A stretch of DNA of 64,000 bases from Lumnitzera littorea (lineage: Eukaryota; Streptophyta; Magnoliopsida; Myrtales; Combretaceae), in assembly GCA_024138015.1 (NCBI GenBank), contig JAMXBB010000003.1, positions 35,701,832-35,765,831 on the forward strand, written 5' to 3'. Positions 12,530 through 25,009 of this stretch are shown piece by piece. Each line of letters opens with the position of its first letter. Position 1 is the first letter of the stretch. Below the pieces are notes generated by a model. That model saw nothing but the letters and a program-made list of their open reading frames with translations. It did not search any database and was not told the DNA's origin. Both the position numbers and the translations under genes were made by a program.

Positions 12530-13140
12530 TCATGGTATACTCAGGACTTGAAATGGAATAGTGAATATTTGTGGACCAATCTTAACTTGCAACCTAATTT
12601 CTCCAAGTATCTTTCTCTTTGATTCATCAAAAGCCTTTACTGAAATCGAGCCGAGCCTTATCTCAATTGAATCTACTCTAAGCAAACTTATTGCTACTAG
12701 TAGATACACATTTAGTGAAGAACCATTATTAATCAGTACTTGAGCAACAATTCTCCTTGCACACTTGACCATTATGAAGAGGGGTTTTGTGTGTTGATCC
12801 CCTTCTTCGCCTAACTCATCTGATGAGAATGAAATATGACCTATTGTAAACATCGAGTTGACTACTAATCCCAATTTTTTAATGGAAATGCCTTTAAGTA
12901 CTTTGACATTTTTCAGAATATTGATTAAGGCTTCCTTATAAGTATTAGATGACAATAATAATCCCATTAGGGATATTTGGGCCGGTACCTTTACTAGCTG
13001 ATCCATAATCTTATATTCACTAATTTTCACTATCTTCTTGGTGACACTCTGATCTTTCTCATCCATATCCTTAAAGATCCTTCGAGAAGCCTCTTCCATA
13101 GTAGTCTTTCACTTGGCCTCCTCGTTTTAGTCATAGACTT
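12530..13140 (-). pseudogene. Aspartic protease of element Z (catalytic Asp lost)
   Basis: The retroviral-type aspartic protease would cut the gag-pol polyprotein. A 189-residue frame (12530-13099) carries SEYKIMDQLVKVPAQISLM, ISFSSDELGEEG and then VLINNGSSLN around residues 121-130. Tat/Ogre proteases read DNGSSLN here; the codon at 12728-12730 is AAT instead of GAT, so the active-site Asp is Asn, one G-to-A transition. The downstream AFDESKRKILGEI block fits the family. The open frame is long for this element, but the enzyme would be dead. Confidence 0.88.
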
Positions 13141-13859
13141 GTCTCGAGTGAGTAAGCCTTCCAACCATAGGTGGTAAAGGCCTGGTTGTTTGATTCAACA
13201 TTTGGTAATCTAAAGGGTTTGCTTTGTAATTTTCTAGGGCTATTGAGACATTAAAAGCAATTTTCTTAGGTTTACATAATTCTTTAACCTTTTCATTCTT
13301 CTCGTGGTACTAAAAAACCAAAGGTTTAGGGCCATCTCCAACATTTAAACTATCTTAGCCATCTTCTTGGTTTTTACAATAAGCTTGTCTTCTTCCTCAA
13401 ATTTGGAACCCCATCCAGTGGTTGGTTTGCCAACATATATTGTGGGTGAACTAGCATAATCAACTAAGTAGTCAAATTTACCCGATGACTCTTCTAGGTT
13501 ATTGATCATTGGATCTCCGGCTTCATAACTTTTTCTGAGCTCCCTTTAAGTACATTTTCTCATGGTTTCGAAATCATCATAGCCATAATGTTAGCCTTCT
13601 TTATCTTCCCATCCTTCAGCAATTGATATATTGCTGGTTTGGTTCGGGTTCAATCTCTGAGATTCATATTCTGTAAGTATTCGGCTTGCCTTAGGTTCCA
13701 ATCTACCACTTCAATAATGATAGGAAGACTATCTATATCAACTTTTGGTTTAGGCACTTCAGCGATGATCATATTGATTGAGCGTGCATGATTCGGTAGA
13801 GGATTATTACCTACCTTGGGAGTAGGACTTTGAACGAAGTCTAATTACACCAACTTAAT
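13141..13859 (-). pseudogene. Gag-protease linker of element Z
   Basis: Minus-strand sequence between the gag zinc-knuckle region and the protease, in the position of the variable linker of Tat/Ogre polyproteins. It contains VGRLTHSRQVYD near 13150, similar to the conserved phrase before the protease. Stops are frequent. Confidence 0.5.
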
Positions 13860-15114
13860 ATCAATAAGATCTTAGATCTTATGTTTGAGTTTCCAACACT
13901 GGTTTGTAAAATGTCCCACTTGCCCTAAATGATAATTGTAAGGGAGCTCTAGGTTGTAGTCCTTCAATTTCTCTTCTTCCTTTGGTACTTCAAAGGTTAA
14001 GAGATTTTCTTTTCTTAATCGTATAAGAACCCAGCTTAAAGGAATGGAGGTCCTGGTAAATTGTCTCCTTTGTGGGCGGTTATTCTGATCTAGATTCGGT
14101 GGAGGATTAGAATCTCCTGACATGGCTACCAGTGTTACAAGTTTGATTAGGTTACTAATATTGATACTGCTTACAGTAGCTTCTTTGGCTTTGTTGGAGC
14201 ATCTTACAGGAAGCGTCTTCTTCTCAATTGCTTCAGGATTACGAAGCCTTTCGATAGAGACAGCTTACTCAATTCGGCACCTTAAGGCTACAATCTCTAC
14301 AAAGGTAGAGGTAGGATGACCTACTAGGTGTTGGCAGTATGGGCTTCCAAGAGTATTAATAAAAGTAAAGGTTAGATCCTTTTCTGTTAAGGGAGGAGTC
14401 ACCCTAGCTACCATGGCCCTCCATCTTTAAGCGTACTCCTTAAAGCTCTCGTTGGCTTTCTTTCACGGATTGTTCAAATCCTATATGGATGGGACCACCT
14501 CGATATTGAACTTATACTAGTTGTAGAAAGCTTAAGCTAATTTATCCTTATATCGATCTCATTTAAGTCCAATTGGGCATACCAAGTTAAGGCGGACCCG
14601 GTTAAGCTATCTTGGAAGGTATGAACCATCACTTTATTGTACTTTACGTATTTTCCCATCTTCTGATGTACAGCTTGGTGTGAAGCTTTGGGCAACTAGT
14701 CCTATCATATTTCTTGAACTTCTAAACTTTAAACTTTTTTGGGAAGTCATCATCTTCATACGTTAGCAAATTGACCATTCCCATCTGCTTAAGCCCATTA
14801 ACCATTTCCAGGGTTTTCATCTTCTTAATTAACTTTTGCATAAACTTCCTTTACATCTCTTTATGTTTTTCCTTGATCTCTTTCCTCCATGTCTCAGCAT
14901 TGGGGATTGATTTCATGTCTTCCAGTTAAGAGGGAGGGTTCGCTTCTGTAATCCAATTCATGTTAACTTGAGATGCTTGACGATCATTGAGAATTTCAAT
15001 AGCTCAAGTAAGAGCTCGAATTTGTTTAGCCATCTTGATCATGTTTTTTTCTAGGGTTGCAACTCTTGGGTCAGGCTTGGTTTAACTAACGTTTCCATTG
15101 CCATGAGTTGACAT
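13860..15114 (-). pseudogene. Gag of element Z (broken)
   Basis: Gag packages the element RNA into virus-like particles. The start chosen is ATG at 15112-15114, giving MSTHGNGNV, followed by PDPRVATLEKNMIKMAKQI, the N-terminal coiled-coil phrase usual in Tat/Ogre gag. The middle is heavily mutated. The C-terminal frame (13872-14123) has QFTRTSIPLSWVL and then YNYHLGQVGHFTNQCWKLKH. In the family this is a CxYH...GH...C knuckle; here the first Cys is Tyr. Many in-frame stops. Confidence 0.85.
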
Positions 15115-15473
15115 TCTTACTTTGGAATGAGTGAATATTAGGCTTATAACAGAGTCTGTTTGCTTGAGTGATATCTTCAAAATCCTACAAAGACCTAAGT
15201 TTAGACATTTTTGTCAATTAAAGTTTTTGCTATTTTGTGTTTTTTTTTTATTTTGTTGTTTTGTTGTTTTTTTTTTTTAATTTTCTTTTTGTTTTAAAAG
15301 ACAACTATCAAAGGAAAAAATAAAAAAAAAAAATAACGAGCAAAAGATTGCGTAACCAATAAAGACTTTTATTTAGTAAAGCTGAAAATTTATTAATAAT
15401 CATAAAATCAAGCCTAAAAAATGGACTAAAAAAAACTCCTAACTAATCTTCCTAAAAAAAAAAATTCCTTTAT
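15115..15473 (-). other. Spacer between ORF1 and gag of element Z
   Basis: Low-complexity T-rich stretch (15230-15300 on the plus strand) and A-rich stretch with no protein signal, lying between the ORF1 stop at 15474 and the gag ATG. Ogre elements are known to have such a non-coding gap. Confidence 0.5.
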
Positions 15474-16918
15474 CTATAAAAGCCTATAGATCTGGCTAGA
15501 ATGGGTTTCATCAACTTCTCTTATAAGTCTTCGGACTGTAATGTCTCTTTCTCGAATCTTATTCCTTAAGAATTGGTTTTCTTTTAACAACCTCCCATCC
15601 TCATTTTTAATTCTTTAATGATCCTTTTGCATTTTGGGAATTAAGCTTCAACTCTAGCCTATATGGTGTCTTGGTAAGCCTATTTAATAGGTGAAAGGTA
15701 TTCTAGCTTTGGCTTATGTTTAAATATGTCAAGAGCTTCATACCAAATCTTTCCAGTCTTCTTTAGCTTATCATAGATAAACTGCTTAGTAGCTTAGGAT
15801 TCCCCAACTTTGCCCCTTAAAGTTCCCATGTTTATTACCTTCTTGACTTCCCTTCGTTCCTACAACTTCATAAGTTTTGCTAGTCATTGAATCAAGGTAG
15901 TGGTGGGTAAGTAAGGATCTTGATAACTCAATGTAACATTTTCTAAGGAATCCATGTATGTTATCTCTTAAAGTAGACTCAACTGTTTGGTGACATAAGC
16001 TGGGAAATACCCTATACAGCTCGTAATACCAATAAGAAGGACCACTGCATAATCGATGCACCTTAGGATGGCTAGAGTATAGTTGCTCTACCTAGTTATC
16101 CACATAAAATCCTCTAGCTGCATTTTACTTATGACAGCTACCCATCTTTTAAACTAAGCTTCTTCTGGCACCTTAAGGTGACTAGCAAAGTCATAAATCA
16201 GATTCATATGTTCAGTTAAGGATGCTCTGAGAAGGTTCCCTCCATATCCCTGCGTGTGATTGAGAAACCATACAATAAGGATTGTAGAGTTAGCTGTGAA
16301 GTACCCATTCCCTTACTTCCTTAAATGGGTGAGTGTCTTGAATTGCTCTACCAATAATGCCGGTATATAGGATTTGCTAGCTAAAAATTAGGTTCCTAGC
16401 TTGGCTACCCCATAATGGACTTGACCATACTTGAAGGGAAATAATACTGTCCTAAATACTACTACGATAAAGGCGTTTACTCTCTTCTTAGCCCATGATT
16501 CGTATCCCATACAAAAGATTTGACAATATTTTTGGTAAGCATTTGAGCTTGAAAACCACTTGACTAACCTTAAGAGGTGGAGACATTTCTTGCCCTTTGA
16601 AGATAAGAAAGGTGCTAAGGCTACCTTTTTGACTCTTAGCAAAGTTATGAAGGCTTTTTCGGGTTGGACTCTGAGATTTGGAACCATTTTGCTTGCTTTA
16701 AGAGGTAGGGCACTACATAGCTAAGAGTACTCTTCTAAAGTAAGTGTTAACACATGTGGGCCGAACTTAAAAACTGAGGATTCTGGATCCCAATAATGGA
16801 TTAAGGCTTGAATTAGTGGCCAATAAAGTTGGATTTGCATAAGCGATGTGATTGGCCCAATCTTCTTGCGAATATAATCTTGCTTAGTGGGCAGAAGTTG
16901 ATTCAACCAATCTTTCAA
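15474..16918 (-). pseudogene. ORF1 of element Z, larger C-terminal part
   Basis: Tat/Ogre elements carry an extra ORF before gag, of unknown role. Starting at the insertion point, the minus strand reads LKDWLNQLLPTKQDY, then ALIHYWDPESSVFKFG and LTLEEYS. This pattern (Trp-Asp-Pro, then Phe-x-Phe, then Thr/Leu-x-Glu-Glu-Tyr) is typical of that ORF and of the plant domain I recall as DUF7745. The frame then breaks up. It ends with a coiled-coil-like RLLKENQFLRNKIRERD and a stop at 15474-15476. The N-terminus lies at 28605-28700 on the other side of X. Domain name from memory. Confidence 0.78.
16914..16918. repeat. Target-site duplication of element X, left copy
   Basis: TTCAA lies directly before the X LTR start (TGTCGAGCC at 16919). 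The identical TTCAA stands at 28600-28604 directly after the other X LTR. Five bp is the standard length for gypsy integrase. Confidence 0.8.
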
Positions 16919-19460
16919 TGTCGAGCCTAGTTTTTTCTGGTTTTTATTATTTTCCTTAACCCAGTTAGTATTAAACCTTAATCCAATTAATACTAACCTT
17001 TGATTAGGAGTTAAGAAAAACTTGATTTTTAAACGTGTTTTGAAAAATACTTAAAGTCGTCACTTGACCAAGGTTGAGAAAAGGTTTAGATTAAAACCAA
17101 TTACGTAGATTGATTTTAATCTAGACATTAGGTTATGTAAAAAGCCAATTTAAGAAAAAAAGGTTTTGAAAACCAGAGATTTGAGTCTGAAAGCTAAATT
17201 TTTTAAACGCTTAACGAGTACTACTTTTAACTTTCCAAATTTATATTTACTTTTCAATATACCCTTAAAAAAATTATCTATTCACATGAAAATAAGCAAA
17301 TAAAATTGAATCTACAAAAACGATAAACAGAACAAATATTTACAAAAAATGGAAGATGAAAAATTTCCATATTTTAAGTCCCCTTGTATTTGTATACTAG
17401 TGCCTATGTATTCACTATTCGGGATTAGACTTCCGTAGTTCGTTTTGAAAAACTTTAAGCAGGTTGAGTTGCTTTTAATTTAAAAAAAAAAGATCGAGTT
17501 TACATTTTTATCTGGTTTGATGCTAATTTAGGAAATTTTCTAAGAGTCCTAATTAGGTTTTTATTTTTGGAAATTCTAAAGCATCTTAGTTTGGAAAATG
17601 GTTGATTTATTTTTTTAGGACACTGGTTTTCTAAGTGATAAAATAACTTTATTATTTTATTGTTATTTATTTATTTATTTTTTTCTTTTTGTTTTGACTA
17701 AAATGTAAAGATAAATAAAAACAAAACTAAGCTTTTCTTTTCTTTTTTTTTTCTTCTTTTCCATTTTTTCTTTCATCTCTTTTTTCTTTTTTTCTTTTTT
17801 CTATTTTTCTTTAATTTATATATATATTTTTGTTACCATACAATATTTACAAACAATGCATAAATACAAAAATAAAATAAAATTAAATTAAAAAAAAAAC
17901 ACAAAACAATAAAACAAAAATAGTAGAATTGCAAAAAAGATGCTAGCTATCTTGTAAGTTAGATTGGAGTTGGGTACAAGTCAGTTAACAAATCAGATCT
18001 CTGGATTCGGGTTAAGTTGTGGGTTAACACATGACCTGTACGTATACAGCAATAGCAGACGATAGGGGTAGCTAGGGGTGTTTTTTTACCAGCTTTTGAA
18101 GTAGGTAAACCCACTTTTATAGGTATTTTATTAGGCTTAGTAGGTGTGGGATGGGTGCCTCGGCTTACTTGGGCCGTTTGGTTGGCATTAACGGAGTTGG
18201 TGGTAGCATTGGGTTGTACAAGGATAGGATTAGGGTATGTGGCTGTGTGTTTTATGGATCTGGGTTAGGTCACTAATTTGGGTCGTACGTGAAGTTGTTG
18301 GTCGAGAGGGGGTCATCAAATGTTGGGTTGAGAGAAGATTGCGGGCGAGAGAGAATGGGGGCTCAAGGCTGTGTGAGAGAAAGAGAGTTGAATAGTGTGG
18401 TAGGTGTGTGGTGTTTCATACGTAGCTATGCTTGAAGGTGATAAAGCATGGGGGTTGCAACTAGCAAAGGGGATGGTGGTTTTTGTTGATTGCTGTGTGT
18501 GTAGTGGGTACTGCTACACTGTATTCAGATTGGGGTTACGTTAGAGTGTAGGTTGTATGTGCCGTAGTTGTATAGTGGGTAGAAGTAGACAGTGAGTGAA
18601 TGGGTCGTTCTAGTGGATTGTGCGAGAGCGTATGGATGATGGTAGCAATAGCATTTGGCTCCGATCCCTATGTGTGTTGTGCGAATTTAGGGTGTATAAT
18701 GAGTAGCTAAGAGAGAGATCTAGATTACTCTGTGTATGTATGTGGTTTCGTATGTGCAGGTGTTATGCAGTGGGGCATGTGTTCGGTGAAGAGGATTGGC
18801 CGATGGTGGTTTGGTATGTGCAATTGGATAATGAGTGGCTAAGAGAGAGAGATGTCATGAGGATTAGGGCATCGTATGTGTATGGTTTATATTACCAAGG
18901 CCAATCATAAAGTGCCATGTATCACAACCAGATATGTGGCCTAGTGATTCCTTGACATGTAGCAATACATTGAAGAAGAAGAAAAAATGAAAGGCATTTT
19001 TACGCCTCTAGTGAGATTTGAACCCTTAATCCTAAGTTAGACCCAATGCCAAACTCAAGTGCTTATCCGTTAGGCCGTTGGCTTATACCTTATTCATGTG
19101 TACAATTATATTGCACATATGGACATAGTTAGCTTGAGCTAGATTCAAATTTAAGCCCAAGCCCAACCCCAATGACCATCTTCTTATTTTTTACCTAAAT
19201 TAAAAACTCTACTCTATTAAACTATTTAAAAATTTATTATTTTCTAAATTTCCTAAATCTTGTATTTTTTTTTATTTTTTGTGACTTTTTCTATTTTTTT
19301 CTGTTTTTCTAAATTTTTATATTTTTTCTAAATTTCCTATTTTTTGGGCTTTTCTTAAATTTTTTTTTATATTTTTCCCAATTTAGGACTCTTTATCTTA
19401 TTTTAAAAATTTTGAAAAAATAAAAGCGGGGGGTGGTGGTACAAAAATGAGGTGTTTACA
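16919..19460 (-). repeat. 3' LTR of element X
   Basis: Plus-strand ends TGTCGAGCC and GTGTTTACA. It aligns with 26046-28599 over its length, including a GT-rich middle (about 18040-18870) and a tRNA-like relic (19004-19082). Runs of T at 17680-17820 and 19270-19380 are low-complexity. Confidence 0.88.
19004..19082 (-). other. tRNA-Arg-like relic in X 3' LTR (best copy)
   Basis: On the minus strand GGCCTAACGGATAAG resembles the tRNA A box and GGGTTCAAATCTCAC resembles the B box (consensus GGTTCGANTCC), about 50 bp apart, ending CTAGAGGCG. Plant tRNA-Arg genes share the TGGCCTAATGGATAAG and GGGTTCGAGTCCCAC phrases. The central arm does not fold convincingly. It is in sense orientation and is repeated in the partner LTR and in LTR A, so it was in the LTR before these copies transposed. 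A tRNA-derived SINE head is the likely source. Confidence 0.6.
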
Positions 19461-19473
19461 ATTGTCTCTCTTT
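19461..19473 (-). other. Polypurine tract of element X
   Basis: Minus-strand AAAGAGAGACAAT lies directly before the 3' LTR, the expected plus-strand priming site. Confidence 0.65.
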
Positions 19474-19559
19474 GTGATGAAGTTTAAGTAAAACTTGGCC
19501 ACAAAGACAAAAGAGATACTATTTTTGCCCCAAGGGTAAAATTTATCTTAAGAAACGCC

Positions 19560-22165
19560 TTAGCTAGCTATCTTAAGCTCAGTCAACTAAGGGTTTGGTA
19601 GAGAGAGAGGAGGTGCTCTAATAGTTGGCTGAGAGATTGAAAGAGGAATTGAAGCTTAGTTGTGCCCTTATGAGCTGACAAACTAAGGTGAATGGGTAAG
19701 CGCTCCTTGAGCTAGGTAAGATCCTAAAAAGATATTGGAAACTTGGTCATGCCCTTATAAACTGACTAATTAAGGCAAAATGGGTGAATAGTTCCTTGAG
19801 CTAGCTAAGACTTTAAAGAGATATTAGAAACTTGGTCGAGCCCCTATGAGCTTGCTAACCTAAATGAAACGGGTGAAGTGCTCCTTGAGATGGCTAAGAC
19901 CCTAAAGAGATGTTGAAGACTTGGTTTTACCCCTATTAGCTGACCAACTAAGATGAAATGGGTGAAGCTCTCCCTGAGTTGGCTAAGACTTTAAAGAGAT
20001 ATTGAAGACTTAGTTGTATCCCTATAAGCTGACTAACCAAGGTAAAATGGGTGAAGCGCTTCTTGAGTTAGCTAAGACCCTAAACCAATGAGAAGAGTAA
20101 GTGCTCCTTGAGCTGGCTAAAACCCTAAATTGAAACTCGGTAGTGCCCCTCTAAGCTAACTAACCTGGATGGGAGCGTCTTTGGTAGACTAGCAACCTTA
20201 AATTTGGAATCGATTTGACACAAACCTAGAAGTGCTCCTCTGAGCTGACTAACCTAGGCGGAAGCGTCTCTTGAGGACTAGCAACATTAAATGGGAATCG
20301 ATTTTGAAAACTTAGTTGTGTTACTTTAAGCTAACTAACCTAAGCGAGAGTGTCACTTAGGGACTAGCAACTTTAAATGGAAATTGATTTTGAAAACCCA
20401 GTTGTGTTACTTTAAGCTAATTAACCTAGGTGAGAGCATCTTTTGGGGACTAGCAACCCTAACTTAGAATTGATTTTGAAAACTTGGTTGTGCTATTTTG
20501 AGCTAACTAACTTAGGTAGGAGCATCTTTCGGGGACTAGCAACCCTAACTTAGAATTAGTTTGGAAAACTTGGTCGTGCTCTTCTAAGCTTACTAACCTA
20601 GGCGAGAGTGTCTCTAAGGGACTGGCAAACCTAAACTAGAATTGATCTTAAAAACATGAAAGTGCTTCTTTGAGCTAACTATCCTAAGTGAATGGGCAAA
20701 GTACTCCTTAAGCTAGTTAAGACCCAAAAAGTAACCTGGTTGTGCTCTACCAAGTTAACTAACCTAGGCCCTAAAGAAAAGTTGGAGACGGAAGTGCCTT
20801 ATGGGCTCACCAAGATCTTAATAGAAATTGGGCTTGCTAAGAATTGGGTGAAGAGAAGCGCCCTATGGGCTCACTAAGAGAAATCGATGATGAAAGGAAA
20901 CGCCTTATGGGCTTACTTGGGAGAAATTAGTAAAGGAAAGCACCCTATGGGCTTGCTAAAAAGAAACCGATGAAGAAAAGTGCCCTATGGCTCGCTTGAG
21001 ATAAATTAGTAAAGGAAAGCGCCCTACAGGCTTAATGAAGAGAAGCGCTCTATGAGCTCCTTAAAAGAATCAATGAAGAAAAGAAGTGCCTTATGGGCTC
21101 GCTTAAGAGAAAATTGGTAAAGGAAAATGCCTTATGGGCTTGATAAAGAGAAGTACCCTATGGGTTCGCTAAAAGAATTGATGAAGAAAAGAAGTGCCCT
21201 ATGGGCTCGCTTGAGAGAAATTAATGATGAAAGGAAGCACCCTAAGGGCTCGTTAAAAGAATATCAATAAAAAGAATATTGATAAAAAGAAGCGCCTTAT
21301 GGGCTTACTAAAGAATATCGGTGAAAAGAAGCGCCCTATAGGCTTGCTACAAGAATTAGTGAAGTGAAGCGCCTTATGGGCTTGCTAAAAGAGAAATTTG
21401 GTAAAGAAAAGTGCCCTAAAGGCTCGCTAGAGAGAAATTGTTGAAGAGAAAGTACCCTACGAGCTAGAGAGAAGTTGATGAAGGGGAAGCACTTGACGGG
21501 CTTACTAAAAGGGAAATTAGTGAAGCAAAGCCCCTTAAGGGCTCACTATAACAAATTAAACCCAATGGGCTTGCTACATACCTTAAAGGAAATTAACAAA
21601 AGAGGGGGTAGCGCTTTGAAAGTTGGATAGAATCTCAAAAATGAAAGACAAGATAGTGCCCTAAAGGCTGGCTGGAACCTTAAAAAGAATAAAAGTGTAG
21701 GTCAGTACTCTAAGAGCTGGCTAAAACCTGAAAAATGAAAAATAGGATAGCGCCTTAAAGGCTGGCTAGAACTTTAAAAAGAATGGATTGAGGGGACAAC
21801 GCTCTAAGAGATGTCTAGAGTCTCAAAAATGAAAGACAGGACAACGTCTTAAAGACTGGCTGGAACCTTAAAAAGAATAGAAGAGGGGATATCGCTTTAG
21901 GAGTTGGTTGGAACCTTAAAATGAATAAAAGAGAGGATAACATTTTAAGAGCTAGCTTGAACCCTAAAGGGAATAAAAGAGGAGTCAGTGCTCTAAGAGT
22001 TGGCTAGAACACTACAAAAAAGAGTAGGTTAGTGCTTTAAGAGTTGGCTTAAACCTTAAAAGGAGTAAAAGAGGGGTCAGTGCTCTACGAGTTGGCTAGA
22101 ACCCTAGAAAAAAGAGTAGGTTAGCACTCTAAGAGCTGACTAAGACCCTAAAAAGAATAGATGAA
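19560..22165 (-). repeat. Composite 3'-UTR tandem array of element X
   Basis: Four modules in order on the plus strand. About 19560-20140: units of about 88 bp with GCTCCTTGAGCTAGCTAAGA. About 20140-20640: units of about 86 bp with GGGACTAGCAACCCTAA. About 20690-21560: many short units of about 40 bp with AGCGCCCTATGGGCTTGCT. About 21600-22165: units of about 50 bp with CTCTAAGAGCTGGCTAGAAC. Each unit type contains a short GC-rich dyad. The same modules in the same order relative to the LTR occur in W, and three of them in A. ORFs here are accidental. Confidence 0.9.
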
Positions 22166-22169
22166 GGAT

Positions 22170-24747
22170 CGGAGAAGTAAAGTAAGGAAAGTAACTGGTT
22201 TAAAAACTTCTTAGCTTGGAGAAATATTTATAGGGAAATTGTTGGAAAATTTGTTTATGAAAAAGGAAATAGAGATAGGCCCCTTGATTTGAGAAAGAGT
22301 GAAAGGATATTAAAAACTGAAATTAGGGAAGAATGATCTAAACTACTATGTTAAATTAAAAAAAAAAATATGACCACTTTGAAAAGGAAACGAATGACGT
22401 GAATTGAAAGCTTGGCTACTTGAGTAGACGTGGATTAGACAAAAATCTTATGACAAGCCTTTACTTTCTCTCTCTTCTTTTTTTTTTCTTTTTTCCTTTT
22501 TTTTTTTGAAACTTTTGCCAATGGGTATAAATTCTTATTTAAGGAATAAGCTTACAACCGCCCTTATCTTTAGTAATCATGTAGAGTTTCTCAATACCCC
22601 TAACCCTAGGGCTTTCTCATGGGGCTTTGTGATTTTAAACATTCCTTTCCTAAAAAAAAAAAAACGTAACCCATGATTAGTTTAGTCAAAGAGGGCTTCC
22701 TTGCTAGCTCTCGGTCTAGATTTTGCTCTTGACTACAGTTCCAAAAATTATAGTCCATTTTGTAAGTGATATGCTGTGGTCAATCCATTAGGTCTTTTTC
22801 AGTTCAACATTGTGAATTTAGGCTTTTGGCCAAAGGGTTTCAAAAATGACTAATGAGGAGGCCTATTTTGAAAAGAAATACTTTTATTTATCTTGGGTGT
22901 ACAAGTCAAGAACCTTAGGGAAAAAATTAGAAGTATGCTTGCCCTAGTTTCAAAGACAATTTTTATTAAAGATAAATTATCTTTTAAGGTCAGAAGAGCT
23001 TTATTATGTAAGGGCAGTATTGTAGTTGGGGAGGCCTTGCGTGATTCAGTATGGGCAAGAAAGACTTTAGAGTGGATATAAAGATTTTTGGTTTCTAGGC
23101 TCGAATTGTGATTTAGGGCTTTGTGTCTTTGGGGCTATTTGAGCTTTGATTTCTGACTTTTTGATTCAATTTTGCTGCCCTTATTGGATGTGATATATCT
23201 TTTAGGGCTTTTTGTCTTACACTTAAGCCAAATTTTTTGGCCTCTTTTCTCCTTCTTCTCTTTTATTTTATTATTATTACTTTGCCTTACTATCTCTTAC
23301 TATTTTTTCTTTTCTTTTGGTCCTAAGAATGATTGTCTCCATTGTCGAGTTTTTGCCTTTTAAGCGTTTCAAGGCCCTAAATCCATGGATTTTAGTGTAT
23401 AGTCTTGGGTGAGGTATGTATAAGCTTGAGATGTTTGAAAAGGGATTGGCTCTTCTTTATTTCAAAGAAAAATAATTTATCAAGAATGAAAGTCGTTTTT
23501 GAATTAACATTACTTAAGCAATCATAAACTAATTTTACCCTTATTTCCTAATCAATGACCCTAACCTTTGAATTGCCCCATTGTAGGGTAGTTCTTGATG
23601 GGTTTAATTTTGAAAATTCTCTAAATAGGTCCAATGGGGTTAACAAGAGATAATCATGTTTAGGATTTGAAAATGAATACCTAACTTCATTTTAATCTAC
23701 GTATCACATTTAAAATGGACCTCCTTTAAGGAATGAGTCTAAAGTATCTTCACCATTATATCGCTTAACTCTCAAAGTGTTTTAAGGGTTAGTGTATAGG
23801 ATATAGTTTACCTCTTCTCATCTTAAACTTTTTAAAAGGTGAGTTACTAATTCCTTGAAGAGGAGTTCATTATTCATCTGCCCTAAGGTAGAGATTGATT
23901 TTACCTTATGCCCCAATTTTGATACTTTTGACTTGGTCTAAGTTCGAGACTTTGGGTTGTGTTTTGACTTTGTTTATGATTGGGCTTGGGCCAGGGATTT
24001 CAAAATGGCTTGGTTACCTTTATGGGCTGAAGATTGTGTTTAGATTAGCTATCTCAATGGGCTGTGGTTTATGTTCAGATTGGCTACCTTAATGGGCCAC
24101 GTGGCTTATGCTTGGGTAGGTTGCCTAAATGGGCTTAAGTTTGGTGTTTAGATTGAATGGGTTAAGGGGCTAGTGTTTGGGTGAAATATGCTACGGGGCT
24201 AATGTTTGTATTGAATGGGCCAAGGGGCTTGTGTTTGCTTCCTTAATAGGTTGAAGGGCCTTGTATGGGTTCGAAGCCAAGTGTTTGGGTTGGCTGCTTG
24301 AGTGGGCTAAAGGCCTGAGTTTGTGTTGGCTCCTTGAGCCCATAAGGATTTATAGTTGTTAGCAACTTTTCTTTTCATTTTTGTTTTTTCAATTTTTGTT
24401 TATTTTTTCTTCTTTTTTTTTTTTAGAGAGAGAAAGATAAAGTTTTATTTTATAGAGAATAATTTACAAATAAGGATGGTGATTTTTTAGGGTTCTATTT
24501 ACAAGTTTATGAGATTTTACATTTCCTTAAATAAGAGGAAAATAGTGATTAGATAAATGCTTATTAAAGAACTATTTGCAAAAAAGGGAATGCTAAAGAA
24601 TGAAGAATAATGAACTAAAGAGAACTTTCATTATTGTAAAAGATCAGAATACAGAAAACAAAGGCAAAGAACCTATCATTTATTTTAGAACTTGACATTT
24701 ATTCTAGACTCTCTAGATATGAGTTGGAAAAAACCTTAAATTAAGTC
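22170..24747 (-). other. Anonymous interior of element X
   Basis: No protein domain seen. The stretch 22680-23870 is recognisably similar to 46470-47650 in element W (for example CATGATTAGTTTAGTC followed by TATAGTCCATTT), so it belongs to the family rather than being a later insertion. Weak repeats of TGGGCTTG-type phrases at 23990-24350 suggest a further decayed repeat. Short plus-strand ORFs at 22893, 23172 and 23895 have no support. Confidence 0.6.
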
Positions 24748-24972
24748 TCATAAGAGACGAGCCTTAAGGTCCTCTATCATTTCATAGGTTTCCCTAATGA
24801 CTTGTCTTAAAAGGGCTTTTAAGGCCTGGTTGTAAGCTTCAGAATACTCAGGCTTTTCTTTCATGTAGACAATCTCATCTTTCAACAGTTGCTTGTGAAT
24901 CTTAGAGATGTCCTGTAGCCTATCATTCCTTTGATTGTTTGCTTGGTTATTTGTCATTCTAAGTCTACACAT
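24748..24972 (-). pseudogene. Small ORF of element X, resembling the tail of Tat ORF1
   Basis: A 74-residue frame from ATG at 24972. It is charged and helical, with NDRLQDISKIHKQLLKDEI and ALLRQVIRETYEMIEDLKA, a likely coiled coil. In element Z, ORF1 also ends in a charged helix (RLLKENQFLRNKIRERD). Position in X, between the leader and the 3' region, is consistent with a leftover of ORF1. The remainder of ORF1 and all of gag-pol are missing. Direct similarity is weak, so this may be no more than a chance open frame in a once-coding stretch. Confidence 0.4.
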
Positions 24973-25009
24973 TTTATGGACAAAAATTAGTTATCAATGC
25001 AACAAAGGA

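Noticed and set aside
19004..19082. Candidate functional tRNA-Arg gene
   Set aside because: Only the A and B boxes are convincing; the anticodon arm and acceptor pairing are poor, and copies sit at the same place of paired LTRs.
20692..21560. Array of short units with palindromic GCCCTATGGGC, considered as a CRISPR array
   Set aside because: The units are contiguous and diverged with no unique spacers of constant length, the context is a plant retrotransposon 3' UTR, and no cas gene is present.
22893..24092. Three short plus-strand ORFs (22893, 23172, 23895)
   Set aside because: They are antisense to element X, rich in simple codons, unlike any protein I know, and not kept in the homologous part of W.
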